A stretch of 64,000 nucleotides of DNA, from assembly GCF_003814705.1 (NCBI RefSeq), contig NZ_RKRA01000001.1, positions 868,001 to 932,000 of the forward strand, written 5' to 3'. This document shows positions 47,559 through 56,483 of this stretch, one piece after another (within the stretch, counting starts at the first letter, position 1; each line of letters begins with the position of its first letter). Under the pieces are notes generated by a model. That model was given only the letters and a program-made list of their open reading frames with translations, did no database searches and was not told the DNA's origin. The translations under genes and the position numbers were made by a program. Origin of the DNA: Georgenia muralis. GTDB taxonomy: Bacteria; Actinomycetota; Actinomycetes; Actinomycetales; Actinomycetaceae.

Positions 47559-49632
47559 CAACGGCCGCCTTCTCCTCCAGCAGCGAGAGATCCTGCAGCA
47601 ATGGGTCGAGCACCAGCTGCTCCGTTCCCACAAGCGCGACACTCGATCCGTCGGGTTCTTGGCGCAGCCGTGCAAAGGCACGCAGGGCGGTCCGGCGATC
47701 ACTGAACCCAATGAGGGTGACGTCCAGACGGTCCTCCGAACTGGCGCTCACGTGGACTCGCCGGAAAACGCTGTGCGAGTACTCTCCAGCAACGGCACTC
47801 AGGAGCGTCGAGTGTCTGTCCGGCGCCATGACGAGCGCTTCCAGAGAACCTGTTCCATCCCTGAGAGATCGCGCGACCAGACGAGCCGCGACCCTCATGA
47901 GCGCCTGCCTCAAACGGTCTTGCGGAAACGGCACGCCTTCGACTGGCCTCAGTCGCGCCTCTACCTCGAAGGTGATTCCAGCAGTTCGCAGGCGAGCAAG
48001 ATCCGCAAGCGTCACGTCATCCACTTCGGCCGATTCCTCGATCTCCCGGCCATCGAGTGACCGCTCGAGGATGACCACTCCAGTGTCGCTCACCTTATTG
48101 ACAGCGATCACCTTGTTGAGCGCCCCACCACGCAAGAGAACGCGCCGTTCTACCAGATGATCGGGGAGGTAAGCCGCGAAGTGACGCTGGGGTTCCGATC
48201 TGCCGGGAATGGTCGGCCATCGGGTCTCGGACTGCCGGCTTCGGACCTTGTCCGCAGAAGCCACCGAGGTCCCCGACTCGAGCATGAGCCGACTGAGCCT
48301 TGCCCCGGCGTCCTGACTCGTTCGGTCGACGACGCTTACCTGACCTGGGTGCATCCTTCGGAGGAACATGACGCATCCTGCATGCCGCCAGCGCACGCCC
48401 ATGCGCATTAGTCTTAGGGCAAGATTGTGATCGACCGCACTGGTCATCCGTTCGTCGTAGCGAAACCGCCGGAGCAGCTCTGTCTCGATCAGCCATGTCG
48501 CATGACCCGGGCTCTGACCGTTGTGAAGTGAGACCGGCATCCCGAACTCCTCGCGCGTGACGTGGGTGATCATCTCTGCTGACTCATTGTCGAAGTTGAC
48601 CCAGGCGCCGTACGTTGCGCGATCCTGCTCCTGGAGCGCCCCGAGGCCCTTCTCGAGTCGCCAGGGAAGCATGATGTCGTCATCGTCGTGGACCGCCGTG
48701 TAGAACCCGCGGGACTCGTCGGCGCCACGATTTCGCGCACCGGCGATACCCGCCTGTTCTTGGCGGATATACCGAACGCGGGGGTCGGTCCCGGCCACGG
48801 ACGCGACGACGTCCGGAGTTTCATCGTCCGACCCATCGTCGATGACTAACAGCTCAAAGTTGTAGAAGGTCTGTGCCAAGACGGAGGAAATGCTGTCCCG
48901 TAGAAACGCCGCTCGGTTTCTCGTGGCGATCACCACCGACACCAGCGGGGAATTTTGGTCGCTCGACGACCATACGGGCAGGTTCCGGACAATGGAGGGA
49001 TCTGCCCTCACAGACTCTTCGATCAGGGCCACCTCGGCGCGCCCCAACCGGACCGTGTTATCGACCGCGACACACGCAGTTGACAGATCCTCCCGCCACT
49101 GCACCGAGCACCCGACGCGACGCAACCGCTCGGCAAGGTCAATACATGGCCTCGTGCGTGCCCTGGCCGTCTCGTCGAAGCCCTGGATCCGGAGGAATGC
49201 CGCGCGGTCAAAGATGACGGCCGTACCCGCAGTCCAGCGATCCCTCGCAATTGGAGTCAGCAAAGAGCGGCCCCAACCGCCACTAGGCTCGGTCCCGTAG
49301 GACAAGAGGGTGACACTCTCTGTCCGGACAGTGCTCCGGACGCCATCTCGTAGGTCACCCAGGCTAACCGTGGCGGGCTCCTCAAGCACCACCACCACCG
49401 GCGATTGCGAGACGACGACAGCGGCGTTCAGGGCTGCACTGAAACTCACGCTCTCTGCTACCGAAAGGAGTGTCGCGTTGGGTACCGGGACCTGTACCAG
49501 CGGACTGGCACCGATGGTTGCCACCAGCCAGACGTCGTCCGCTCCGCGAACCACCTCCAGCAGACCCATCAAGACGCTCTCGGGCCACTCCCGTACATCG
49601 GCAACGATCGTCCACCCGGATGCCTCGATCAT
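47548..49632 (-). CDS. Large GT2-family glycosyltransferase, multidomain
   Basis: 694 residues. The first 220 residues resemble a degenerate GT-A fold (ATVSLGDLRDGVRSTV, GTAVIFDRAAFLRIQGFDE) that lacks a clear DxD. A canonical GT2 domain follows at about 228-440: VSVVIATRNRAAFLRDSISS, LLVIDDGSDDETPDV, GIAGARNRGADESRG and the metal site VHDDDDIMLPW. The last 250 residues (RHFAAYLPDHLVERRVLLRG onward) match nothing I know. It overlaps its neighbours by 4 and 11 bases. It would add one or more sugars to the lipid-linked glycan. Confidence 0.85.
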   Translation of the reverse strand: MIEASGWTIVADVREWPESVLMGLLEVVRGADDVWLVATIGASPLVQVPVPNATLLSVAESVSFSAALNAAVVVSQSPVVVVLEEPATVSLGDLRDGVRSTVRTESVTLLSYGTEPSGGWGRSLLTPIARDRWTAGTAVIFDRAAFLRIQGFDETARARTRPCIDLAERLRRVGCSVQWREDLSTACVAVDNTVRLGRAEVALIEESVRADPSIVRNLPVWSSSDQNSPLVSVVIATRNRAAFLRDSISSVLAQTFYNFELLVIDDGSDDETPDVVASVAGTDPRVRYIRQEQAGIAGARNRGADESRGFYTAVHDDDDIMLPWRLEKGLGALQEQDRATYGAWVNFDNESAEMITHVTREEFGMPVSLHNGQSPGHATWLIETELLRRFRYDERMTSAVDHNLALRLMRMGVRWRHAGCVMFLRRMHPGQVSVVDRTSQDAGARLSRLMLESGTSVASADKVRSRQSETRWPTIPGRSEPQRHFAAYLPDHLVERRVLLRGGALNKVIAVNKVSDTGVVILERSLDGREIEESAEVDDVTLADLARLRTAGITFEVEARLRPVEGVPFPQDRLRQALMRVAARLVARSLRDGTGSLEALVMAPDRHSTLLSAVAGEYSHSVFRRVHVSASSEDRLDVTLIGFSDRRTALRAFARLRQEPDGSSVALVGTEQLVLDPLLQDLSLLEEKAAVDAI

Positions 49633-50129
49633 TTCGCACTCCCAAGCATGTCGGCTGTGAGCATCATTGATCCGCCCCTTCCGGTCGGTGCGTCCTCTCT
49701 GACCGTGTCAAACCGCAGCGCCACGGTCCCGAAGGTCTTGTCGGCCGCTGAGACGGTCGCGCTTCTCCAGCCCTGGACCGTTAGCACGAGCCGGGATGCC
49801 GGTACGGTGTAAAGGCCGCGCATGCCTAGTCGGACCGTCTGCCCGTTCGTCGCTGCGGGCATGTAAACGTACGGAAGACCCAGCCTTTTCGAGATCGGCC
49901 ACGGTGCGCCAGTCGGCACTAGCCGCTCACCGTTTGCGTCCCAACCATGCACCGTGATCACGAAGTCCTTCTCGAACTGCACGTCGCGTCGCAGACGCAC
50001 GAACACCTCGGATACGAAGAGCGGAAGCGGGGTAACCACCTCGTACGATTGCGCGCGTGACCGGCGGATCACTGCTCTAAACCTCGCGGCTCCAGGAGCT
50101 CTCCTGAGCGCCCGGGCCAGGGCCTTCAC
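49629..50129 (-). CDS. Uncharacterised beta-rich protein of the glycan operon
   Basis: 166 residues, coupled to WecC and the GT2 gene by 4-base overlaps. A basic helical N-terminus (KALARALRRAPGAARFRAVI) is followed by strands such as SEVFVRLRRDVQFEKDFVIT, VHGWDANGERLVP, GLYTVPASRLVLTVQGWRSA and FGTVALRFDTVRED. The pattern suggests a small beta-sandwich, perhaps carbohydrate-binding, but no family can be named. There is no signal peptide. It may assist the adjacent glycosyltransferase. Confidence 0.6.
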   Translation of the reverse strand: MKALARALRRAPGAARFRAVIRRSRAQSYEVVTPLPLFVSEVFVRLRRDVQFEKDFVITVHGWDANGERLVPTGAPWPISKRLGLPYVYMPAATNGQTVRLGMRGLYTVPASRLVLTVQGWRSATVSAADKTFGTVALRFDTVREDAPTGRGGSMMLTADMLGSAK

Positions 50130-51376
50130 CCGCGTGTCCGCTCTGCGTAGAAAACGGATCGCTGGAGCACCGAACTGCTGCCGAACGCTTCCAGCATGGG
50201 CTCGAACGCAGTGTGGGGCACCAGCACAGCAAGCACGTCGGCGTCGTCGGCGACCGCAAGCGTTGTACTGAGTTCGACCCGACTGTGTCCGGCGAGACTC
50301 TCCGGCATCTTGGTTACGTGGGGGTCGGTAACGACAACGCTCGAGACAAGGTCGTTCGCGGCCAGACGTTCAACCACCTCGACAGCCGGAGACTGCCGCA
50401 GGTCGTCGACGTCCTTCTTGTAGGTAAGCCCTAGGACCTGGATCTTCCCCGGCCGCGGTCCGAGAAGTCCAACGATCCTCTCTGCCACCCATTTCGGTTT
50501 GCGGTCATTCACGCCTCTCGCCGCCCGAATGAGCGGTGTGAGTTCTGGCGCCGCCTCGGCGATGAACCAGGGGTCGACCGCTATGCAGTGACCACCGACG
50601 CCGGCACCTGGTGACAGGATGGATACGCGGGGGTGGCGATTCGCGAGACGGATTAGTTCCCACACATTCACCCCGAGCTGCTCCGCAACCACCGACATCT
50701 CGTTGGCAAAGGCGATATTGACGTCCCGGTACGCGTTCTCCGTCAACTTCACCATCTCGGCGGTGCGGGCTGTGGTCAGGTGGAACTCGCCGCGCGAGAA
50801 GTGCTCGTACAGCCACTTCGCACGCTCAGCGGCGTCCTCGCTGAGCCCGCCGATCACCCGGTCGTTCTCAACGAGCTCGACCATGATCCTGCCGGGCAGC
50901 ACCCGCTCCGGGGCATGTACGAAGTCGACCACACCAAGGCCGTCGGAGGGCAGGTCCGGCCGCGCGCGGGCGACCCGCTCCGCGATCCGCTCGGTGGTGC
51001 CCGGCGGTGAGGTCGACTCGAGGATGACCAGCTCTCCTCCCGTCAGCCGCTGGGCGACCGCGTCGACCGCCGCGTCGACGAAGGAAAGGTCCGCCTTCCG
51101 GTCCGCGGTGAACGGGGTCGGCACGGCGATGATGTGAACCGACGCCTGGGGCACCTGGGTCTGGGCGATCAGATTCCCTGCGTCGACTGCGCGCGTCAGG
51201 TACTCGGCGAGCTCGGGCTCCACGAACGGAAGGTCTCCGCGGTTGACCGCGGCAACTCGCCCGTCGTCGGTGTCGACACCGACGACGCGAACCCCGTGCG
51301 TGGCCAGTAGGGCGGCGGTCGGGAGACCGATGTACCCCAACCCGATCACCGCGACGACAGATTCCGACTGATCCAC
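50126..51376 (-). CDS. wecC: UDP-N-acetyl-D-mannosamine dehydrogenase
   Basis: 416 residues from GTG 51376, 8 bases after the preceding gene. The NAD-binding site is VVAVIGLGYIGLPTAALLAT. UDP-sugar dehydrogenase markers are ILESTSPPGTTERIAERV, FVHAPERVLPGRIMVEL, AEMVKLTENAYRDVNIAFAN, SPGAGVGGHCIAVDPWF and LGLTYKKDVDDLRQSPAVEV. The catalytic residue in GVGGHCIAVDPWF is Cys. Together with WecB it yields UDP-ManNAcA. The N-terminal half has chromosomal GC content and the C-terminal half is lower, marking the second edge of the exchanged cassette at about 50.8-50.9 kb. Confidence 0.93.
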   Translation of the reverse strand: MDQSESVVAVIGLGYIGLPTAALLATHGVRVVGVDTDDGRVAAVNRGDLPFVEPELAEYLTRAVDAGNLIAQTQVPQASVHIIAVPTPFTADRKADLSFVDAAVDAVAQRLTGGELVILESTSPPGTTERIAERVARARPDLPSDGLGVVDFVHAPERVLPGRIMVELVENDRVIGGLSEDAAERAKWLYEHFSRGEFHLTTARTAEMVKLTENAYRDVNIAFANEMSVVAEQLGVNVWELIRLANRHPRVSILSPGAGVGGHCIAVDPWFIAEAAPELTPLIRAARGVNDRKPKWVAERIVGLLGPRPGKIQVLGLTYKKDVDDLRQSPAVEVVERLAANDLVSSVVVTDPHVTKMPESLAGHSRVELSTTLAVADDADVLAVLVPHTAFEPMLEAFGSSSVLQRSVFYAERTRG

Positions 51377-51384
51377 TGCTACCC

Positions 51385-53265
51385 CTAGACCATGACGTGC
51401 GAGAGGTTCTCGCCGTAGTACTTGACGTCCGCATTGGCGAGGATCTCGAGCTCGTTCGCCTGCCACGTGTGCTGGTGGCCGGTGCCATCGCCATTGCGGA
51501 CCTGGATGAAGTTGAACCTGTCCGCCGAGTAGACGGAAGCGCCGGAGGCCACCACCGAGCGCAGGAAGCCGGTGTCCTCACCGCGCCCGACCGCCGGGAA
51601 GGGATGGTCGAGGACGAGCTCCCGGCGCGCCACGATGGTGGGACCGGCCACGAAGTCGGTGAAGCGGTGCTCGCGCTCCGGGGAGCGCAGCACGGTGACG
51701 TCGCGGCTCCCCAGGTACATGAAGTGCGCCTGCTTGCCCACGACGTCGCCGCCCGAGTAGTCGAGGGCGTGGACCTGGTCGGCGAGGTAGTGCGCGCCGT
51801 ACCGGTCGTCGTCGTCCATCTTCGCGACCACATCACCGCCCGCGGCGCGGGCAAGGGTGTTCAGGCACTCCCCCAGCGGCACCGCCGTGGGGGCCGTGAG
51901 GACCTCCACCCCTGCGAGCCCCGACTCGGCCGCCCGGGCGCGGAGGTCCGCGACGTCCGGCTCGAAGCCGTGCGCGAGGAGCACCAGCTCGACGTCCACC
52001 CCGACCTGCCCCGCTACGGACGCCAGGACGTGGGCGAGCTGACCGGGCCGGTTGGTGGCCACCAGCGCCGAGACGCTCGGGGCACGCAGGGGTGAGTCGA
52101 GGCCCGCCTGGGCAAGGACCTGGCCGACCCGATGCGTGTAGGTGTGCTCCTGCCAGATCCGACGCTGGGCGAGGTGCACCGTCCGGTCCCGCAGCTCGGG
52201 GCTGCGCACCAGCGCCCGGAGGGTGAGCCGTGCCTGCTCGGGTGTCGCCACCTGAGCCACCATCTCGGGGGTGAAGAAGTGCTCGATCGCGGGACTCGGG
52301 GCCGAGACGACCGGCGTGCCGCTCGCGGTGATCTCAAAGATCCGGCGGGCGCACATGCTCGGCGAGGTGACGACGGAGTTGACGTTGAGGAACACCTTGT
52401 ACGCCCGGTAGGCCGACAGCATCCGGTCGTACGGCAGTGAGCCGACCACGCGCCGGTCGAGCGGGGCGGGGAACTGGTAGCGCTCGTCGCCGCCGAGGTA
52501 GCGGGAGAAGATCTCCAACCCGGTCCCCGAGGTCGGCACCGTGTCCGCCGCGCCCAGCAGCAGGTCCATCTGCGCGCGCCGTTCGGGGTACCTGTGCGCG
52601 AAGTACATGCCCGCGAAGGCGATGTCGCGCGCCTGGTGCCCCCGCGCCGGCCGGACGGGGTTGTGCACGGACTGCTGAGCCGCGAAGGGCAGCACCCCGA
52701 CCCGGTCGTGGCCGAGGTCGCGGCGGTAGGCCGGCACCCGGTCGACGTCGGTGGTGAGGACATGGTCGAACAGGCGCGCGGTGTCGAGGAAGTCCGCGTA
52801 GTGGACGGGGTCCTCCTTGTTCCAGAAGACCGTCGGCACCCCCCGCTCCCGGCACCAGGCCACGAGCTCGACCAGCGGCGGGCGCGGCGCCGAGGAACCG
52901 GTGAGGTGGTACTGCCAGGCGTCGTGGTTGCCGTGCCAGGCCGACTCCACGAACAGCAGGTCGACGGCGCCCGGCTCGAGGCGACGCCGCCAGTCCATCG
53001 GGGTGACCACCACCTGCTCCCACTCGTGGCCCAGCGCCAGGAGAGAGAAGTCGTCGAGGATGACCGCGACCCGCAGCGGGCGTCGCGGGGCCCGCTGCGG
53101 CAGCGGCCAGGGCTCGAACGTGAGCCGGCCGGCGTCGTCGCGCAGCTCGCCGTCGAGGGCAGGGGTCCGCACCGTCGTCCGGGTGCGGCGGAGGTGCGTG
53201 CGCAGCTGCCCGACCCCGCCGGTGCGCAGGTGCCACAGCGCCCGCCGGACGTCGCGGACCGGCAT
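51385..53265 (-). CDS. CgeB-like and GT2-like fused glycosyltransferase
   Basis: 626 residues. The first 390 residues are a CgeB/spore-maturation-like GT-B protein: VAVILDDFSLLALGHEWEQV, PTVFWNKEDPVHYADFLDTA, DIAFAGMYFAHRYPERRAQM, and the acceptor region CARRIFEITASGTPVVSAPS. The C-terminal part is a GT2 domain starting SVSALVATNRPGQLAHVLAS, with the metal site VVAKMDDDDRYGAHYLADQV. It starts in the stop codon of the LCP gene. It probably adds two sugars or acts as a chain-length polymerase; the chemistry cannot be read from sequence. Confidence 0.85.
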   Translation of the reverse strand: MPVRDVRRALWHLRTGGVGQLRTHLRRTRTTVRTPALDGELRDDAGRLTFEPWPLPQRAPRRPLRVAVILDDFSLLALGHEWEQVVVTPMDWRRRLEPGAVDLLFVESAWHGNHDAWQYHLTGSSAPRPPLVELVAWCRERGVPTVFWNKEDPVHYADFLDTARLFDHVLTTDVDRVPAYRRDLGHDRVGVLPFAAQQSVHNPVRPARGHQARDIAFAGMYFAHRYPERRAQMDLLLGAADTVPTSGTGLEIFSRYLGGDERYQFPAPLDRRVVGSLPYDRMLSAYRAYKVFLNVNSVVTSPSMCARRIFEITASGTPVVSAPSPAIEHFFTPEMVAQVATPEQARLTLRALVRSPELRDRTVHLAQRRIWQEHTYTHRVGQVLAQAGLDSPLRAPSVSALVATNRPGQLAHVLASVAGQVGVDVELVLLAHGFEPDVADLRARAAESGLAGVEVLTAPTAVPLGECLNTLARAAGGDVVAKMDDDDRYGAHYLADQVHALDYSGGDVVGKQAHFMYLGSRDVTVLRSPEREHRFTDFVAGPTIVARRELVLDHPFPAVGRGEDTGFLRSVVASGASVYSADRFNFIQVRNGDGTGHQHTWQANELEILANADVKYYGENLSHVMV

Positions 53266-54404
53266 CAGGCGGGGTCCTCGTCGAGCACGGTGACGCTGCC
53301 GGGGTAGAGGGTGAGGTAGCCGTCCACGGAGTCCTCGACGAACGCGCGCGACAGCTCCGCCAGCCGGTCCTCGGCCAGGACGACGATCGACTGCCCGTCG
53401 GGGCTGACCCCGGTGCCGTCGTGCGGGACGGTGAGGTAGGCGACGTCCGGCGGGCGGATGTCCCCCATCGACAGCGCGAGCCCGCGCATCTCCTCGATCG
53501 AGAAGCCCTCGTCGACGGCGATCGTGCGACCGACCGTCTCGAGGAACCGCGTCAGGCCGACGGGGTCGGTGAGGAGGTTCTCCCGGTATGCGGCCTGCAT
53601 GATCGCGCGGATCCAGTTCTGCTGGCGCTGCACCCGCCCGAGGTCCCCGCCCGGCACGCCTTGGCGCTGGCGGGCGTAGGCCAGGGCCTCCTCGCCGGTG
53701 AGGAGGTGCTCGCCCGGCGGCAGGGTGATCTCCTTGAACTGCCCGTCCTCGTCCTTCTCGTACAGCAAGGTGTCCATGCCCTCGGGCAGAGTGATGTCGA
53801 CCCCGCCGAGCTCGTCGGTCATCGTCGCGAAGGACTCGAAGTCGGCGACGGCGACGTGGTCCAGCCGGATCCCGGTGAGCTGCTCGACCGTGGCGACGGC
53901 GAGCGACGGCCCGCCCAGCCCGAAGGCCGCGTTGATCTTGCGCATCCCGTGCCCGGGCACCTCCACCCAGGAGTCGCGCGGGATGGACATGAGGTAGGCG
54001 TGCTGCCGGTCACCGGAGACCTGGGCGACCATGATCGCGTCGGTGAGGCCGGCGCCGTTCTCCCACTGCGAGGGGTCGCCGGCGCTGCTCCTTGAGTCGG
54101 AGCCGAGCAGGAGGATGTTCACCGGGTCGCCGTCGCCCTGGAGGTCCTCGGGCACGGCGGGCCGCGAGTTCAGGCCGGCGAACGGGTCCGCGAACCGCTC
54201 GATCCCGGCGTCGATCCGTTCCTGCGCCGACCGCACGACGACGAACGCGCCGGCCGAGAGGATGAGGAGCAGGCCCATCGCGACGACGAGCGCGGCGCGC
54301 GCCTTGCGTCCCCCGGTCGGCCCGTGGCCACCACGGCCGTGCCGCCGGCGACCACCCGCCGGCCCGGGCGCGTCATCGTGCCCGGCGGGCTGGTTCGGTA
54401 ACAC
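53265..54404 (-). CDS. LytR-CpsA-Psr (LCP) wall glycopolymer ligase
   Basis: About 379 residues from GTG 54404, chosen because AGGAG lies 8 bases upstream. A 40-residue basic cytoplasmic start is followed by one helix (AALVVAMGLLLILSAGAFVV) and then the LCP domain: VNILLLGSDSRSSAGDPSQ, LTDAIMVAQVS, LMSIPRDSWVEVPGHGMRKI (Arg-Asp pair), GGVDITLPEGM and LTGEEALAYARQRQGVPGGD. LCP enzymes attach polyprenyl-linked glycans to peptidoglycan. As first gene of the minus-strand operon, it implies that the polymer made here is wall-anchored. Confidence 0.93.
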   Translation of the reverse strand: MLPNQPAGHDDAPGPAGGRRRHGRGGHGPTGGRKARAALVVAMGLLLILSAGAFVVVRSAQERIDAGIERFADPFAGLNSRPAVPEDLQGDGDPVNILLLGSDSRSSAGDPSQWENGAGLTDAIMVAQVSGDRQHAYLMSIPRDSWVEVPGHGMRKINAAFGLGGPSLAVATVEQLTGIRLDHVAVADFESFATMTDELGGVDITLPEGMDTLLYEKDEDGQFKEITLPPGEHLLTGEEALAYARQRQGVPGGDLGRVQRQQNWIRAIMQAAYRENLLTDPVGLTRFLETVGRTIAVDEGFSIEEMRGLALSMGDIRPPDVAYLTVPHDGTGVSPDGQSIVVLAEDRLAELSRAFVEDSVDGYLTLYPGSVTVLDEDPA

Positions 54405-54632
54405 CTGGACGAGCTCCTGACCTCGATATCGCACACGTGCACTCGGACCGCCACCGACCGTGCGACCTGGGACGACACCCCGGCCGAGATATCGGAGGCT
54501 CTCGCATCCTATCGGCGCTCCCCCGGGACCGGGGACATTTCGGCCGAGCTCCTCAAGGAATCTCCGAGCCGTCGTGGCAGACTGGGCGGCCGTCCCGGGC
54601 GCCCGCCCGGCGACCCGGCCCCCGAGGTGTCC

Positions 54633-55622
54633 ATGAGCCCGAGCACGACCCGACTGCTGGTCTACGGCAGCTGCGTCTCGCGGGACATGGTGCCCTTCCT
54701 CGGACCGGGCTGGACCCTGCTGCGCTACGTCGCCCGGCAGTCGCTCATCAGCGCCATGTCCGCCCCCATCACCCCGCCCGCCGAGCCTGTGCTGGACTCG
54801 GCGTTCCAGCGCAGGATGGTGACCGAGGACCTGACCTCCGCCGCACCCAGGCTGCTGCGCGCCCACGCCGAGGAGATCGACGTCCTCGTCCTCGACCTCG
54901 TCGACGAGCGGCTCGGGGTGGTGGCACTGCCCGGCGGCGGCTACGTCACCCGGTCCCAGGAGCTGCTCGGCTCCGGGCTGCTCGAGCACGTCGGCGGCCG
55001 CGAGGTCGCGTTCGGCACGGACGAGCACTTCGCGCTATGGCGCGACGCTGCGGGCCCGTTCGTCGGCCTCCTCGAGGAGACGTCGCTCGCGGCGCGCACC
55101 GTCGTCGTCGAGGGCACGTTCGCCGCCCGTACGGACGACGGCGGCTCGGCCAACCGGTGGCGCAACGAGCCGGCGGAGTCGTGGAACGCCCGGTACGAGC
55201 GCTACCACGCCGTTCTGCGCGCTGCGGGCCTGCGCACCCACACGGTGGGCGCCGACGCCGTCTCCTCGACCGCGCACCGGTGGGGGCCCGCGGCCTACCA
55301 CTATGCCGACGGCGCCTACGTGGCCATGGCCCGGACGGTCCGCGGCTCAGTGGCGCCGCGGCTGGCGGCGGACGAGAAAGGCGGCGATGCCGGTCGTGAT
55401 GGGGATCGCCAGGACGAGACCGATCGAGGACACGAGCGTGCGGACGACCTCCTCGGCGATGTCCCCCGACATCACCGTGTCGAGCGGCGCCCGGTCCCAC
55501 AGGCTGGCGACGATGAGCAGGGGCAGGGCGGTGCCGACGTAGGCGAAGGCCAGGGTGTAGACCGTCGAGGCGATGTGGTCGCGCCCGATCCGCATTCCGC
55601 GCCCGAAGAGCCGTCGGCGTGA
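54633..55622 (+). CDS. DUF6270-type protein with unusual C-terminal extension
   Basis: About 329 residues from ATG 54633 (GAGG upstream). Residues 1 to about 245 carry the DUF6270 start LLVYGSCVSRDMVPFLGPGW, an SGNH-like G-S-C nucleophile region, LVLDLVDERLGVVALPGGGY and a late HRWGPAAYHYADGAYVAMAR. Such proteins occur near glycan loci and are probably esterases or acyltransferases of surface sugars. The last 80-90 residues, rich in Asp, Arg and Gly, are antisense to the YibE/F gene and unlike the family, so an original stop codon may have been lost near 55370. Confidence 0.7.
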   Translation: MSPSTTRLLVYGSCVSRDMVPFLGPGWTLLRYVARQSLISAMSAPITPPAEPVLDSAFQRRMVTEDLTSAAPRLLRAHAEEIDVLVLDLVDERLGVVALPGGGYVTRSQELLGSGLLEHVGGREVAFGTDEHFALWRDAAGPFVGLLEETSLAARTVVVEGTFAARTDDGGSANRWRNEPAESWNARYERYHAVLRAAGLRTHTVGADAVSSTAHRWGPAAYHYADGAYVAMARTVRGSVAPRLAADEKGGDAGRDGDRQDETDRGHERADDLLGDVPRHHRVERRPVPQAGDDEQGQGGADVGEGQGVDRRGDVVAPDPHSAPEEPSA

Positions 55623-56483
55623 CGCCCGGGGGTCGGCGGCGTGCAGCTCCCACACGGCCGAGGCCTGCGTGATGGTGACGTCGTTGAGCGCGCCCAGACC
55701 GGCGATGACGATGCCGGCGAGCACCAGGTCGCTCAGCCGCACGCCGGGGAAGGACTCCTGGATGATCGGGATCCCGTCACCCGAACCGGTGAGCTCGGCC
55801 GCCCGGGTGCCCCAGGCGGCCAGCGCGATCGTGATGGCGAGACCGGCGAAGGTCCCGAGCAGCGCCGTCGTCGTGCGGATGGAGATGCCGTGGGCGAGGT
55901 AGACCGCGAGGAACATCATCGCCGAGGAGCCCACGAGCGCGACGAGGAAGGGCGACTGCCCCACCATGATCGCGGGCAGCACGAAGTACACGGTGACCGC
56001 CAGGGAACCCACCAGGCCCACGACGGCGGCCAGGCCCCGCCCCCGGGCCACCACGGCCACGGAGAGCAGGTAGGCCAGGGCCAGCCAGAGCACCGGCGAA
56101 CGGCGGTCGAAGTCCCAGAAGGAGTACTCCCCGCCCTCGGGACCGGGCGAGGCCACCTTGACCCGGTCCCCCACGTCCGCCTCGGCCGCCAGCGCGGGCG
56201 GCAGCTGGACCGGCACCTGGTCACCCTCGTCGGCGCCGCTCGTCAGCTCCACGACGACGGTCTGCCCCGACGGCGTCGCCGCCCGCTCGACGACGCCGGT
56301 CTCGATCGTGACGCCCTCCACCGTCAGCTGCATCGACCCGACCGGGGTCTCCCCGCGGGGCCACAGCACCACCAGGCCCACGATCGTGGCGAGAAGCAGC
56401 GGGAGCACGAACGCGGCCAGCACCGTGCGCACCCGACGGGCCTCCCCCGTCTCGAGCCGGACCTCACCGTGACCGTGCGCCAT
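55347..56483 (-). CDS. YibE/F-family membrane protein
   Basis: 378 residues from ATG 56483, with GGAGGAGG upstream. The start is cytoplasmic, then one helix (VLAAFVLPLLLATIVGLVVL), an extracytoplasmic beta domain, and seven or so helices including VLWLALAYLLSVAVVARG and the conserved FAGLAITIALAAWGTRAAEL and GALNDVTITQASAVWEL. The function of YibE/F proteins is not established. It overlaps the kinase gene by 20 bases, so it is probably co-transcribed with the two-component system. Confidence 0.88.
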   Translation of the reverse strand: MAHGHGEVRLETGEARRVRTVLAAFVLPLLLATIVGLVVLWPRGETPVGSMQLTVEGVTIETGVVERAATPSGQTVVVELTSGADEGDQVPVQLPPALAAEADVGDRVKVASPGPEGGEYSFWDFDRRSPVLWLALAYLLSVAVVARGRGLAAVVGLVGSLAVTVYFVLPAIMVGQSPFLVALVGSSAMMFLAVYLAHGISIRTTTALLGTFAGLAITIALAAWGTRAAELTGSGDGIPIIQESFPGVRLSDLVLAGIVIAGLGALNDVTITQASAVWELHAADPRASRRRLFGRGMRIGRDHIASTVYTLAFAYVGTALPLLIVASLWDRAPLDTVMSGDIAEEVVRTLVSSIGLVLAIPITTGIAAFLVRRQPRRH

